Shown: one piece after another, positions 1 through 9,053 of the stretch
Position numbering within the stretch: the first letter of the stretch is position 1
How the letters are laid out: every line of letters starts with the position of its first letter
Assembly: GCF_014207095.1 (NCBI RefSeq)
Contig: NZ_JACHBG010000006.1
Coordinates: forward strand, 186,001 to 250,000
Origin: Martinezella lusitana
GTDB taxonomy: Bacteria; Pseudomonadota; Alphaproteobacteria; Rhizobiales; Rhizobiaceae
Direction of reading: 5' to 3'
Length of the DNA: 64,000 bases
Translations under genes and position numbers: made by a program
Notes under the pieces: model-generated
The model's database searches: none
Told to the model about the DNA's origin: nothing
Seen by the model: the letters and a program-made list of their open reading frames with translations, nothing else

Positions 1-2
1 TG

Positions 3-587
3 GAGCGCCCGGAAGGGCAGATCTTCCTTGACGGCAAGCCGTTGACACTCGCCTCTCCCTCGGAGGCGATCCGCAACGGTATCGCCTTCGTGACGGAAAA
101 TCGCAAGGAAGAAGGCCTTGTGCTCGCGCACAGCGTCGAGCGCAACGTCAACATGGTGGCGCTGAAGCAGCTCGCCGGTCCCTTCGGCCTGATGCGCGGT
201 AGCGCCGAGCGTGCCGCCGCCAAGACAGAAGTCCTGCGCCTCGCGATCAAGGCCGCCTCGATCGACACGACTGCCGGCTCGCTCAGCGGCGGCAATCAGC
301 AGAAGATCGTGCTTGCCAAATGGCTGCAGATCAGGCCACGCGTGCTGATCCTCGACGAACCGACACGCGGCGTCGATGTCGGCGCAAAATTCGAAATCTA
401 CCGCATCATCCGCGAGCTTGCCGCCGAAGGCGCCGCGATCCTGATGGTTTCCTCGGAACTGCCCGAGGTACTCGGCCTCAGCGACCGCGTCGTCGTGATG
501 CACAACAGAGGCCTAGCAGCCGTGCTCGATGCCGAAGGCCTGACACCCGAAACCGTTATGACCTATGCAGCGGGGATGCACGTATGA
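3..587 (+). CDS. Sugar ABC transporter ATP-binding protein, C-terminal part (5' end outside window)
   Basis: This is the end of a ribose/xylose-type (RbsA/MglA family) ATPase that energises sugar uptake at the inner membrane. The frame is open from base 3 and lacks its own start, so the gene begins before the window. What remains is most of the second nucleotide-binding domain: the ABC signature SGGNQQK, a Walker B with the usual catalytic Glu (LILDEPTRGVDVGAK), and a switch-like region before the C-terminus. The stop overlaps the next start by ATGA, which indicates translational coupling to the permease. The genes downstream suggest a hexose or hexitol on a tagatose route as substrate, but that is inference. 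Confidence 0.93.
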   Translation, partial: ERPEGQIFLDGKPLTLASPSEAIRNGIAFVTENRKEEGLVLAHSVERNVNMVALKQLAGPFGLMRGSAERAAAKTEVLRLAIKAASIDTTAGSLSGGNQQKIVLAKWLQIRPRVLILDEPTRGVDVGAKFEIYRIIRELAAEGAAILMVSSELPEVLGLSDRVVVMHNRGLAAVLDAEGLTPETVMTYAAGMHV

Positions 588-1579
588 GCAATGTTCAGAC
601 TACGCAGGGAAGGGGCGCCGACACCCAGGCCCGCCCCTCGTTCTTCCAGTCGCCGGTGGTGCGCCAGTATGGCGGCATCGTCATTTCGCTTGCCGTGCTT
701 TGCATTGTCTTCTCGGTGTTGAACCCGCGCTTCCTCGCGTTCAACAACTTCATGAACATCATGCAGCAGGTGGCGGTTGTTGCCGTTGCCGCTTATGGCA
801 TGACCTATGTCATCCTGCTTGGCGAGATCGATCTTTCGATCGGCTCGATCATCGCGGTTGCCGGCATGGTGGCGGCACAGGCTTTCGCCATGGGCTTCGG
901 CTTCTTGCCGACCGTTCTGCTGACATTGGTGGCCGGCGCTATCATGGGAGGCTTGAACGGGGCGCTCTCTGCCAAGCTGATGCTGCCGTCGTTCATCGTG
1001 ACCGTGGCGAGCATGGGGATCTATCGCGGTGTCGTTAGCCTGCCGACCAACGGCGCTCCGGCCATGATCGACAACGATGCATGGCTCGCCATCGGCTCGG
1101 AAAGCTTCCTCGGGCTTCCGATCATCATCTGGATCATGGCCGTGCTCTTCGCGATTAACCACATTGTCCTGTCGAAGTCGATTTTCGGTCGGCAGGTCTA
1201 TCTTTCCGGCGGCAACCGCGAGGCAGCCGTTTATTCCGGCATTCGCGTCGATCGCATCAAGATCATCGTCTTCATGATTTCGGGCGTGATGGCGGCGATC
1301 AGCGGCATTCTGCTCTCTTCGCGCCTGTCCTCGGCACAGACCAATTCCGGCATGGGCTACGAGCTCGACGCCATTGCGGCTGTCGTGCTTGGCGGCACCT
1401 CGCTTGCCGGCGGCGTTGGCACGATGGTTGGCACCATTCTCGGCGCATTGATCATCGGTGTCATCAACAACGGCATGAACATGCTGTCGGTGCCCTATTT
1501 CTACCAGCTCATCGTCAAGGGCCTGGTCATTCTCATCGCCGTCTGGCTCGACGTGCGCAGCAAGGCGGTACGGACGTGA
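584..1579 (+). CDS. Sugar ABC transporter permease (RbsC/AraH family)
   Basis: 331-residue inner-membrane permease of the ribose-type ABC importers. After a polar N-terminus of about 25 residues there are many hydrophobic segments. The family motifs IDLSIGSI and, late in the protein, AVVLGGTSLAGGVGT are clear. An ATG at 584 is preferred to longer in-frame starts because it overlaps the ATPase stop (ATGA), and the extra upstream residues are only a shadow of the ATPase gene. It partners the ATPase before it. The periplasmic binding protein must lie upstream of the window. The next gene overlaps its stop by GTGA, so the four genes to 3809 are one operon. Confidence 0.93.
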   Translation: MSNVQTTQGRGADTQARPSFFQSPVVRQYGGIVISLAVLCIVFSVLNPRFLAFNNFMNIMQQVAVVAVAAYGMTYVILLGEIDLSIGSIIAVAGMVAAQAFAMGFGFLPTVLLTLVAGAIMGGLNGALSAKLMLPSFIVTVASMGIYRGVVSLPTNGAPAMIDNDAWLAIGSESFLGLPIIIWIMAVLFAINHIVLSKSIFGRQVYLSGGNREAAVYSGIRVDRIKIIVFMISGVMAAISGILLSSRLSSAQTNSGMGYELDAIAAVVLGGTSLAGGVGTMVGTILGALIIGVINNGMNMLSVPYFYQLIVKGLVILIAVWLDVRSKAVRT

Positions 1580-2538
1580 GCATGAAGAAGATCATCACCA
1601 TTGGCGAGATCGTCGTCGAGATCATGGCGGTCGAAACGGGCAACGGTTTCCTGTCCGCTATCTCGCTGATCGGGCCTTTCGCTTCGGGCGCTCCGGCAAT
1701 TTTCATCGACCAGGCGGCCAAGCTCGGCCAGCCCTGCGGCATCGTCAGCGCCGTCGGCAATGATGATTTTGGTGTGCTTAATGTCGAACGCTTGCGCAAC
1801 GACGGCGCGGATGTTTCTGCCATCGCGGTACATCCGACCGCGGCGACCGGCAGCGCCTTCGTGCGTTACCGGCAGGACGGCAATCGCGATTTCATCTTCA
1901 ACATCAAGCACAGCGCCTGCTCGGCCATTGGCTTGACGCCGCAAGCAGAAGCGTTGGTCGAGACCGCCGACCACCTGCACATCATGGGCTCCGCGCTGTT
2001 CTCGGATGGCATCGTCGCGGCCATTCACGAGGCGACGCGGCGCATCAAGGCGAAGGGCGGTACGATCTCCTTCGATCCGAATATTCGCAAGGAGATGCTC
2101 GAGTTACCGGGCATGCGCGAGGCGCTTGGCCATGCGCTTGAAAACACCGATCTCTTCATGCCGAGTGGTGCGGAGATCTTCCTCTTTACCCAGGCAACGG
2201 AAGAAAAGGCTGCTGTCGCGGAATTGCTGGCGCGGGGCATCAAGGCCGTCGTGATCAAGCGCGGTGCAGAAGGCGCCAGCTATTTCGATGCCTCTGGCGA
2301 GACCATCGCCCCGGCCTTCAAGGTTGAGGAGGTTGACCCGACCGGCGCCGGCGACAGTTTTGGTGCGGCCTTTGTCACCTGCTGGTTGCGCGGTATGGCC
2401 GCCGACAAGGCCCTCGTTATTGCCAATGCCACCGGCGCACGCGCCGTCGGCGTCAAAGGCCCGATGGAAGGCACTTCCAGCATGGCTGAGATCGAAGCCT
2501 TCCTCGCCGCCCGCAATCTTTCCGGAGTATCGTCATGA
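1576..2538 (+). CDS. PfkB-family sugar kinase, probable D-tagatose kinase
   Basis: 320-residue ribokinase/PfkB kinase. The C-terminal ATP/substrate motif DPTGAGDSFGAAF is intact, with the catalytic base predicted at Asp260, and the N-terminal half has the expected substrate-binding GAPAIFIDQAAKLG region. GTG at 1576 overlaps the permease stop; an in-frame ATG at 1582 is an alternative. The next gene encodes a COG4573 protein. In Agrobacterium fabrum this pairing forms D-tagatose kinase plus D-tagatose-6-phosphate 4-epimerase in galactitol/altritol breakdown (recalled from the literature). The tagatose specificity is therefore taken from context; fructokinase or another ketohexokinase remains possible. 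Confidence 0.8.
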   Translation: MSMKKIITIGEIVVEIMAVETGNGFLSAISLIGPFASGAPAIFIDQAAKLGQPCGIVSAVGNDDFGVLNVERLRNDGADVSAIAVHPTAATGSAFVRYRQDGNRDFIFNIKHSACSAIGLTPQAEALVETADHLHIMGSALFSDGIVAAIHEATRRIKAKGGTISFDPNIRKEMLELPGMREALGHALENTDLFMPSGAEIFLFTQATEEKAAVAELLARGIKAVVIKRGAEGASYFDASGETIAPAFKVEEVDPTGAGDSFGAAFVTCWLRGMAADKALVIANATGARAVGVKGPMEGTSSMAEIEAFLAARNLSGVSS

Positions 2539-3809
2539 GCAGCACCAAGACCCTCAGCACACTTCCTGCCCGCTATGCGGCGGGTGAACGGCGTGGCATT
2601 GCTTCCATTTGCTCGGCCCATCCGCTGGTCATTGAGGCCGCCTTCCTGGAGGGACTTGCGACCGAGATGGATGTGCTGATCGAAGCCACCTGCAATCAGG
2701 TCAACCAGGAGGGCGGCTATACCGGCATGACACCCGCCGATTTCCGCCACTTCGTGGAGGAAATCGCCGCGCACGTCGGTTTTGACACGCGCCGGCTGAT
2801 CCTAGGTGGCGACCATCTCGGTCCTAACCCGTGGAAGCATCTGCCGGCAGAAGAGGCGATGCAGCGCTCCGAAGTGATGATGGATGCCTTCGTGCGCGCC
2901 GGCTTCACAAAGATCCATCTCGATACCTCGATGGGCTGCGCCGGCGAGCCGGTGGCCTTGTCGGATGCGGTAACCGCCGAACGCGCCGCGCGTCTCGCAT
3001 TGGTAGCGGAGAAAGCGGCAGCGGAATCAGGCTTTGACTTGCCTGTCTATATCGTCGGTACGGAAGTGCCGATCCCCGGCGGCGCCATGGAAGCGCTGGG
3101 CCATCTGGAGCTGACCAGCCCGGAAGCCGCGCTGGAAACCGTCGAGGTGCATCGCCGCGCCTTCGCCGCTGTTGGCCTCGAAAGCGCCTTCGCCCGCGCC
3201 ATCGGCGTCGTTGTGCAGCCGGGCGTCGAATTCGGCAATGAGAATGTGGTGGTCTACGACCGTGCCGCCGCCCGCGATCTCAGCAATGTTCTGGCCCGTA
3301 TGCCGCAGTTCGTCTTCGAAGCGCATTCGACCGACTACCAGCCGGCTTCAGCCCTGCGCGGGCTCGTCGAGGACGGCTTTGCCATTCTCAAGGTTGGTCC
3401 CGGCCTAACCTTCGCACTGCGCGAAGCGCTCTACGGTCTCGATCAGATCGCTGCGGTTCTTGATAACGGACCGGAAACCTTGCGGCAGGGCATGGAAGCT
3501 CTTTTGCTCGCAGAGCCGAAGAACTGGCAGAAATATTATCATGGCAACGAGGCGGAACTGCGCATTCAGCGACATTTCTCCTATAGCGACCGCATTCGCT
3601 ACTACTGGCCGCATCCCGCTGCTGCGGCGCTTGTCGAGGGCTTGTTTCAAAGGCTCGGCGACCGAGAATTGCCGGAGACGCTGGTCAGTCAGTACCTCGG
3701 CGCGCTCTATCCGGCCGTCGCTGCCGGCACGGTGGAAGCGAAGGCGCGCCCGTTGGCGTTAGAGGCCATCCGGAATGTCATCCGCACCTATAATCGGGCG
3801 ACGATCTGA
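2535..3809 (+). CDS. COG4573 family protein, probable D-tagatose-6-phosphate 4-epimerase (GatZ/KbaZ-like)
   Basis: 424-residue protein of the GatZ/KbaZ family. Recognisable stretches are SICSAHPLVIEAAF near the N-terminus, LGGDHLGPNPWK around residue 95 and DTSMGCAGEP around residue 135; the length matches the family. In enterobacteria these proteins are called non-catalytic subunits of tagatose-bisphosphate aldolase. In Agrobacterium a stand-alone member was shown to epimerise tagatose 6-phosphate to fructose 6-phosphate. No GatY/KbaY aldolase lies beside it here and a PfkB kinase overlaps its start by ATGA, so the epimerase role is more likely. It ends the operon. Confidence 0.82.
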   Translation: MSSTKTLSTLPARYAAGERRGIASICSAHPLVIEAAFLEGLATEMDVLIEATCNQVNQEGGYTGMTPADFRHFVEEIAAHVGFDTRRLILGGDHLGPNPWKHLPAEEAMQRSEVMMDAFVRAGFTKIHLDTSMGCAGEPVALSDAVTAERAARLALVAEKAAAESGFDLPVYIVGTEVPIPGGAMEALGHLELTSPEAALETVEVHRRAFAAVGLESAFARAIGVVVQPGVEFGNENVVVYDRAAARDLSNVLARMPQFVFEAHSTDYQPASALRGLVEDGFAILKVGPGLTFALREALYGLDQIAAVLDNGPETLRQGMEALLLAEPKNWQKYYHGNEAELRIQRHFSYSDRIRYYWPHPAAAALVEGLFQRLGDRELPETLVSQYLGALYPAVAAGTVEAKARPLALEAIRNVIRTYNRATI

Positions 3810-3948
3810 CGCCAATAGAGGTAAGTCTATGCATCGGGGAGCCGCCGGCCGCATTTCGCGGTTGCGGGTTCCCTTCCAGTCGTGGTGAATAAGCCCTCCG
3901 AAACCAAACAGGACGCGCTGCTGCCGCTTTGAGGCCGCCCACGACACG

Positions 3949-5460
3949 ATGAGACATCCTTCAAGCTCGATGGCCATTCCCTTCAGGCCCCTTGTGCTCT
4001 GGCTGGCAACAGCGGCGCTTGCCGTCGCGCTGCTGGCGGCCGTTCAGTATAGATCCGGAGTTGCCGAGCTTTCCGACTGGACGCGAGGAACGGATACTTT
4101 TCTGGCCGAAAAGTTGGCGCAGCACGATGCCCATATGACCGCGCTTGCCGCTGTGATCCGTATGTCGCCAACCGAGCCGTCGGCGGGCGTTCAGGGACTT
4201 GCCGAGTCGATAACCGCATTCTATCCCCGAGTCGCCGATATCGCGACGATCCGCATCGACGGCGCAAATGCCCACGTCATCGCCTATGGCAGAGCCCATG
4301 GGCCGGCGAAGGAAGCGGATCTGTCGGCCGGCGATTTGCCGAAGCTCGGCAAGCCCGGGGAAACGGCCGTTCGGCCGATCTCGGAGCGTCATGCCTACGA
4401 CATATACAAGCTCGTCGAAGCCGGCCGGCTGCTGCGCCTGCGCATCAACGCCGCGGCGCTCTTCGCCACAGACAGCCTGCCGTCTGGATACTCGGTCAGC
4501 CTGTCGCTCGGCGACACCGTGCTCTTCAGCAGAGTTTCGGACCAAGCTTCGATTGTGGACGTGAAGAGCAGCCTTTCCGCCGGCAATCCGGGACAGCCGC
4601 TGCATCTATCGATCAGCGAGGGTTTCAGTCTTGGCGAACTCTTTCCCTTCCGTCTGGTGCTTCCTCTGGTGCTGGGATCGGCCGCTGTGGTGTGGTTTGG
4701 CGTGCAATATCGTAATACCCGCCGGGAGAAGAGGCGGCAGGAGCTTCGCGCTACACTTCTGGAGCAGGAGACACGGCTCGCCCATGCCGGCCGCGTCAAC
4801 GCGCTTGGCGAAATGGCGTCGGGCATTGCCCATGAACTCACCCAGCCTGTCGCCGCCATGCTGAGCCAAAGCCAGGCCGCGCGGCGTGCGCTGACCTTGG
4901 ACCGCGCGGATATTCTTGAGCAGGCTCTGGATGCCAATATCCGTGAGGCGAAGCGGGCGGGCGATATCCTCGGCCGCATGCGCGCCTATATCTCCGGCGC
5001 AGAGGCGCGGATCGAGAGAGTGGCACTGTCCGAGGCGCTGCATGGCGCGTTGCGCCTCGTCGAGACGGATTTGGCACAACAGGCGATCACCCTCGACGTT
5101 ACGATAGCCGAGGCTCCCCGCATCGTCGCGATTGATGTCATCTCGTTTCAGCAGGTCATCCACAACCTCATTCGCAATGCTGCCGATGCGGTTGCCGGTC
5201 AACCGGGCGCGCGCATAACGCTCAAGGCTGGCTCGCAGAACGGCCAGGCGGTCATCGCCATCGCCGACAACGGGCCGGGGATCGACCCTGCGCTACTCGA
5301 CCGCATCTTCGAGCCGTTTTTCACCACCAAGCCGGATGGCATGGGGCTCGGTTTGCCTCTCTGCATCAGGTTGATCGAAAAGGTCGACGGCACCATTGAA
5401 GTACGCAACGATGGCGGCGCCTGCTTTACCATTCGCCTGCCAGCCGGAGGGGCCGCATGA
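3949..5460 (+). CDS. Sensor histidine kinase with periplasmic domain
   Basis: 503-residue membrane kinase. A first membrane helix lies at about residues 13-31, followed by a periplasmic region of roughly 190 residues with no recognisable PAS or Cache signature, a second helix near residues 230-250, and a short linker. The H-box GIAHELTQPVAAM carries the phospho-acceptor His295. The ATPase domain shows the N-box (NLIRNAADAV), G1 (DNGPGI), F-box (FEPFFTTK) and G2 (GMGLGLPL). A later ATG at 3970 is a possible start. It is coupled by ATGA overlap to a FixJ-like regulator and followed by a secreted HbpS-like protein, which may modulate the sensor. Confidence 0.92.
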   Translation: MRHPSSSMAIPFRPLVLWLATAALAVALLAAVQYRSGVAELSDWTRGTDTFLAEKLAQHDAHMTALAAVIRMSPTEPSAGVQGLAESITAFYPRVADIATIRIDGANAHVIAYGRAHGPAKEADLSAGDLPKLGKPGETAVRPISERHAYDIYKLVEAGRLLRLRINAAALFATDSLPSGYSVSLSLGDTVLFSRVSDQASIVDVKSSLSAGNPGQPLHLSISEGFSLGELFPFRLVLPLVLGSAAVVWFGVQYRNTRREKRRQELRATLLEQETRLAHAGRVNALGEMASGIAHELTQPVAAMLSQSQAARRALTLDRADILEQALDANIREAKRAGDILGRMRAYISGAEARIERVALSEALHGALRLVETDLAQQAITLDVTIAEAPRIVAIDVISFQQVIHNLIRNAADAVAGQPGARITLKAGSQNGQAVIAIADNGPGIDPALLDRIFEPFFTTKPDGMGLGLPLCIRLIEKVDGTIEVRNDGGACFTIRLPAGGAA

Positions 5461-6038
5461 TCTATCTCGTCGACGACGACGCTTCCGTGCGCGAAGCGCT
5501 CACGCTCCTGCTTTCCACCTATGGCAAGAATGTCACCGCCTTTCCGAATGCGGCACATCTGCTTGCCCATCTCGACAAGGCCAAGCCTGGTATATTGATC
5601 CTCGATCTGCGCATGCCGGCAATCAGCGGGCTGCAACTCCTGAAGAAACTGGCGGAGATGAATATCGACTGGCCGGCGATCATGATCACCGGTCACGGTG
5701 ACGTCGAAGCTTGTCGCCGCGCCTTCAAGGCCGGAGTAGCGGATTTCCTCGTCAAGCCCGTCGACGAGCATGTGCTGATCGAGGCGATTGCTTCCTGCGA
5801 AGCGCAGCTTGCCGAACTCCTGGTGCGTGAGGAGACCGGCCGGCTGCTGGATCAGCTCACGGCCCGCGAACGCGAGGTCATCGAACTGGTCTCGAAAGGC
5901 TTGGGCAGCAAGGAGATCGCAGCGACGCTCGACGTGTCCGTCCGCACGGTGGACAGCCATCGTGCGAGCATCGCCATGAAGCTCGGCACGCCCGCGGTGG
6001 CCGAGCAAACACGCATATGGCTTGCCGCACATCGGTAG
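5457..6038 (+). CDS. FixJ/NarL-type response regulator
   Basis: 193-residue two-domain regulator. The receiver domain has the acidic pair DDD at residues 6-8, the phospho-acceptor Asp50 in LILDLRMP, the switch Thr in MITGHGD and Lys in LVKPVDE. The C-terminal LuxR-type helix-turn-helix spans about residues 135-190 (LTAREREVIELVSKGLGSKEI and the recognition helix VRTVDSH). The start overlaps the kinase stop by ATGA, so the two are made in a fixed ratio. It probably activates transcription when phosphorylated; targets cannot be read from the sequence, but the next gene on the same strand is a natural candidate. Confidence 0.93.
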   Translation: MIYLVDDDASVREALTLLLSTYGKNVTAFPNAAHLLAHLDKAKPGILILDLRMPAISGLQLLKKLAEMNIDWPAIMITGHGDVEACRRAFKAGVADFLVKPVDEHVLIEAIASCEAQLAELLVREETGRLLDQLTAREREVIELVSKGLGSKEIAATLDVSVRTVDSHRASIAMKLGTPAVAEQTRIWLAAHR

Positions 6039-6135
6039 TTCTACCGATATGTCTCCGTGGCCGTGCGAATTCCGGCAAGCCGCCGCAACAGCTAGATCTC
6101 CCTTCAGGAAACACAACGCTTTGGAGATCCCCGAA

Positions 6136-6624
6136 ATGAAAAAAGTCCTGCTTTCGCTCGCCCTTGCCACCGCGGTCGCTGCTCCGGCCTTCGCGGACAA
6201 TACCGTCAAGCAGACCAGCCTCGGAACTGCATTTGCGGTTGATCTCGCCCAGGCTGCCGTTTCGGCTTGCGCAGCCGACGGCTATAACGTTGCTGCGGCT
6301 GTCACCGACCGCTCCGGCATTCTGCTGGCACTGGTCCGGGCTGAAAATGCCGGTGCCCATACGGCCAATGCCGCTACGGCCAAGGCTTATACCTCCGCCT
6401 CCTCGCGCAACCCGACCAGCGGCATGGTCGAGACAGTCCAGAAGAACCCGGCTGCCGCCGGTCTGGCCGATATCCCCGGCTTCCTGGTCCTCGCTGGCGG
6501 CGTGCCGGTAAAGGTCGGCAAGGACACGATCGGCGCTATCGGCGTCGGCGGGGCGCCGGGCGGTAATCTCGACGAAGCCTGCGCCACCAAGGCGCTCGAC
6601 AAATTCGCCGATCGCCTGAAGTAA
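6136..6624 (+). CDS. Secreted HbpS/GlcG (DUF336) family protein
   Basis: 162-residue exported protein. The N-terminus is a classical Sec signal (MKK followed by a hydrophobic stretch and AFA-DN, cleavage expected near residue 21). The mature part matches the GlcG/HbpS fold, with VTDRSGILLALVR, the TANAATAKAYTSAS helix and the C-terminal signature IGAIGVGGAPGGNLDEACA. HbpS of Streptomyces binds haem outside the cell and modulates the SenS-SenR two-component system. Here the gene follows a kinase/regulator pair by 97 bp, which is the same gene company. ATG at 6136 is chosen because the signal peptide starts there and a GGAG lies just upstream. Haem binding is not shown. Confidence 0.87.
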   Translation: MKKVLLSLALATAVAAPAFADNTVKQTSLGTAFAVDLAQAAVSACAADGYNVAAAVTDRSGILLALVRAENAGAHTANAATAKAYTSASSRNPTSGMVETVQKNPAAAGLADIPGFLVLAGGVPVKVGKDTIGAIGVGGAPGGNLDEACATKALDKFADRLK

Positions 6625-6646
6625 GGTCTCGCCTGAAATGTCTCGA

Positions 6647-6677
6647 AGCGCCCGCAAACGCATCTGCGGGCGCTTTT
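6647..6677 (+). terminator. Rho-independent terminator
   Basis: A 10-bp GC-rich stem (AGCGCCCGCA at 6647-6656 with its complement at 6665-6674) closes an 8-base loop and runs into TTTT. It lies 22 bp after the HbpS-like gene and ends the kinase-regulator-HbpS unit. It also separates that unit from the convergent DXS-like gene. Confidence 0.85.
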
Positions 6678-6727
6678 GCCGTCGGCGGCGGTATCGCTTG
6701 CGGCATGGCTGTGTCGCTCTCGGGCGC

Positions 6728-8119
6728 TCAAATGCGCTTGTCACTCCGGCCGGATAACTTCTCCAGGCCGTGGCGAATGGTTTCGACAATATCGGCGGCT
6801 GTCAGTTTCACTGTCGCAATCTGCCCCTCCTGGCCGTCGTGATCGATGAAGCGATCGGGCAGGGTCATTGCCCGGAAAACGAGCCCACAATCCATCAAGC
6901 CTTCCCATGTCAGGCAATGCATGACGGCCGCACCAAAGCCGCCGGCGGCGCCCTCTTCGACGGTCACCAATATCGGGTGGTGTCTTGCCAGACGGGTGAT
7001 GAGTTCGACATCCAGCGGCTTGGCGAAGCGCGCGTCGGCGACCGTGACGGATAGCCCCAATCCTTCGAGCGCAAGTGCGGCCTCCAAGGCATCCGCAAGG
7101 CGCGTGCCGAGCGACGGGATCGCAGCGGAAGTTCCATCTTTTAGAATTCGCCCGCAGCCTATGGTCAGCGCTTCGGCTCTCACCGGTTGCAGTGCTCCCG
7201 TGCCGGGACCGCGGGGATAGCGGATCGCGCTCGGACGGTCGTCAATCTGCCGCGCTGTCCGAACCATGTGGATGAGTTCCGCCTCGCGCACATGGCGCAG
7301 GAGGGGGATGAGCTGGTGAAGATCATGTCCATCGACTGGCCCGACATAGTAGAATCCGAGTTCGTCGAATAGTGTCGACCCCGTCATCAGGCTTCGCGCT
7401 AATTCTTCGGCTCGCCGTATCCTACGTTCGAGGCGCGACGATATCCGGCCGGCGAGTTTCAAGCCGAGATCGCGGAACGTCAGAAATTGCCGGCTGCTGA
7501 TGAGGCGCGAGAGGTAGCCGCTCATCGCACCGGTCGGCGGTGCGATGGACATTTCGTTATCATTGAGGATCACGATCATACGCGCTTTCATCGCGCCGGC
7601 ATTGTTCATCGCTTCATAGGCCATGCCCGCGCTCATGGCGCCGTCACCAATCACGCAGACAATGGTCCGATCTTTGCCGGAACCTTCTGCGGCCAGCAGA
7701 TCACGGGCGACCGCCATGCCGAGGCCTGCTGAGATCGATGTGGAGGAATGGCCTGCGCCAAAAGGATCGTATTCGCTCTCGCTACGGCTGGTGAACCCCG
7801 CCAAGCCGTCGCGCTGGCGGATCGTTCGCATCCGGTTCCGCCGACCGGTCAGAATCTTGTGCGGGTAGGCTTGGTGCCCGACATCCCAGATGAGCCGGTC
7901 GTGCGGCGTGTGGAGGACGGCATGCAGCGCCACCGTCAGTTCTACGGCCGCAAGCGACGAACCGAGATGGCCTCCCGTCTGCGAGACCACGTCGATCGTC
8001 TCAGTGCGCAGTTCGTTCGCCAGCTGTTGCAGCTGCTCGATTGAAAGGTTCCAGAGATCCCGAGGGGTCCCGATCCGGTCCAGCAATGGTGTTGCAGTAC
8101 GTTCTGGTTCTCTGCTCAT
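6728..8119 (-). CDS. dxs: 1-deoxy-D-xylulose-5-phosphate synthase-like protein with large internal deletion
   Basis: 463 residues against about 620-640 for DXS, the thiamine-diphosphate enzyme that starts the MEP isoprenoid pathway. Residues 1-279 follow the normal N-terminal domain, including the cofactor motif [16 protein letters not shown] and the [15 protein letters not shown] block. At about residue 280 (near base 7280) the protein jumps from the ...LLRHVREA segment straight to ELIHMV...[10 protein letters not shown], which belongs about 165 residues later. The lost part holds the inter-domain linker and most of the pyrimidine-binding domain with its catalytic Glu (AEQHAV in normal DXS). 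The C-terminal domain is present. The frame is intact, so this is a recent deletion or a repurposed protein; normal DXS activity is not expected. Confidence 0.85.
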   Translation of the reverse strand: MSREPERTATPLLDRIGTPRDLWNLSIEQLQQLANELRTETIDVVSQTGGHLGSSLAAVELTVALHAVLHTPHDRLIWDVGHQAYPHKILTGRRNRMRTIRQRDGLAGFTSRSESEYDPFGAGHSSTSISAGLGMAVARDLLAAEGSGKDRTIVCVIGDGAMSAGMAYEAMNNAGAMKARMIVILNDNEMSIAPPTGAMSGYLSRLISSRQFLTFRDLGLKLAGRISSRLERRIRRAEELARSLMTGSTLFDELGFYYVGPVDGHDLHQLIPLLRHVREAELIHMVRTARQIDDRPSAIRYPRGPGTGALQPVRAEALTIGCGRILKDGTSAAIPSLGTRLADALEAALALEGLGLSVTVADARFAKPLDVELITRLARHHPILVTVEEGAAGGFGAAVMHCLTWEGLMDCGLVFRAMTLPDRFIDHDGQEGQIATVKLTAADIVETIRHGLEKLSGRSDKRI

Positions 8120-8365
8120 TCTACCGATCGTGTCCGTCCTTTGCGCTGATGCTCACACCGCCTCACGTCACGAGCTTGTGACTGTGCTCACCTTTACCCG
8201 GCCATATCGAGGCGGGCGGGATCGCCCTGTGTAGCGAAAGCGCCCATGCCGCGTCTCGCTTGCATGCGTTGCCGTCCGGCAAACCCGGCTTGTCAGCTTC
8301 CAACCGGCTTTCTCCTAAAGGGGCGCCTATCTTCTGGAATTGAAACCGGACAAAGGAGGAAGCAA

Positions 8366-8983
8366 GTGAAGCTCTATTATGCGCCGGGCGTCTGCTCGAT
8401 GGCCGCCCACATCACCGCCGTGGAGGCCGGTATTTCCCTAGACTTGATAGGAGTGAACATTCGCAGCGAGCCGCATCGCGTCGAAGATGGCCGTGATCTC
8501 AAGTCCGTGAGTGCAAAGGGCCTAGTGCCGATATTGGAACTCGATGACGGACAAGTTCTCACCGAAGGCGTCGCGATCCTGCTGTATCTTGCCGACCGGA
8601 ATCCGGAAGCGATGCTGGCGCCGGCGCAAGACAGCTTCGATCGCTACCGCTTGCAGGAGTGGCTGACCTTCATCAGCTCCGAGCTGCACAAGACCTTCAG
8701 TCCGTGGTTGTTCCATCCCGAATATGGCGCGCAGGCCGCCAACGTTGCCAGGGAAAGGCTAAAGCCCCGTTTCGACATCCTAGAAGCTCATCTCGCTGAT
8801 CATGACTATCTCGCCGGCGACCGCTTCAGTATCGCCGATGCCTATTGCTTCACGATCATGAACTGGTCGAACGGGCGCGGTATCGATCTTGACGATTGGC
8901 CACATCTGATGCGCTATCTCTCAAGGGTCGCCGAGCGCCCGAGCGTGCATGCGACGCTTGTTGCCGAGGGCTTGCGCAAATAG
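8366..8983 (+). CDS. Glutathione S-transferase
   Basis: 205-residue cytosolic GST, the usual length for bacterial beta-class enzymes. The thioredoxin-like N-domain shows KLYYAPGVCSMAAHI (the Cys10 region typical of beta GSTs), GLVPILELDDG with the cis-Pro, and the glutathione-binding LTEGVAILLYLAD. The helical C-domain has LAGDRFSIADAYCF, the conserved N-capping motif. GTG at 8366 is chosen because a strong AAGGAGGA lies five bases upstream and because the fold begins there; the longer frame back to 8246 adds residues unlike the family. It converges on the LysR gene at 9054. Confidence 0.92.
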   Translation: MKLYYAPGVCSMAAHITAVEAGISLDLIGVNIRSEPHRVEDGRDLKSVSAKGLVPILELDDGQVLTEGVAILLYLADRNPEAMLAPAQDSFDRYRLQEWLTFISSELHKTFSPWLFHPEYGAQAANVARERLKPRFDILEAHLADHDYLAGDRFSIADAYCFTIMNWSNGRGIDLDDWPHLMRYLSRVAERPSVHATLVAEGLRK

Positions 8984-9053
8984 CGAGTGGCCTTGGGGCG
9001 CGCTGAGAGTGCCCGTCGGGTGTTCCGCGTGGGCACCGGCCGCCTTCGCTCAA

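Noticed and set aside
8160..8185. GTCAC-GAGCTT-GTGAC inverted repeat in the gap before the GST gene as a CRP/FNR site
   Set aside because: The half-sites are in the opposite order to the CRP/FNR consensus and only five bases long; chance is a fair explanation.
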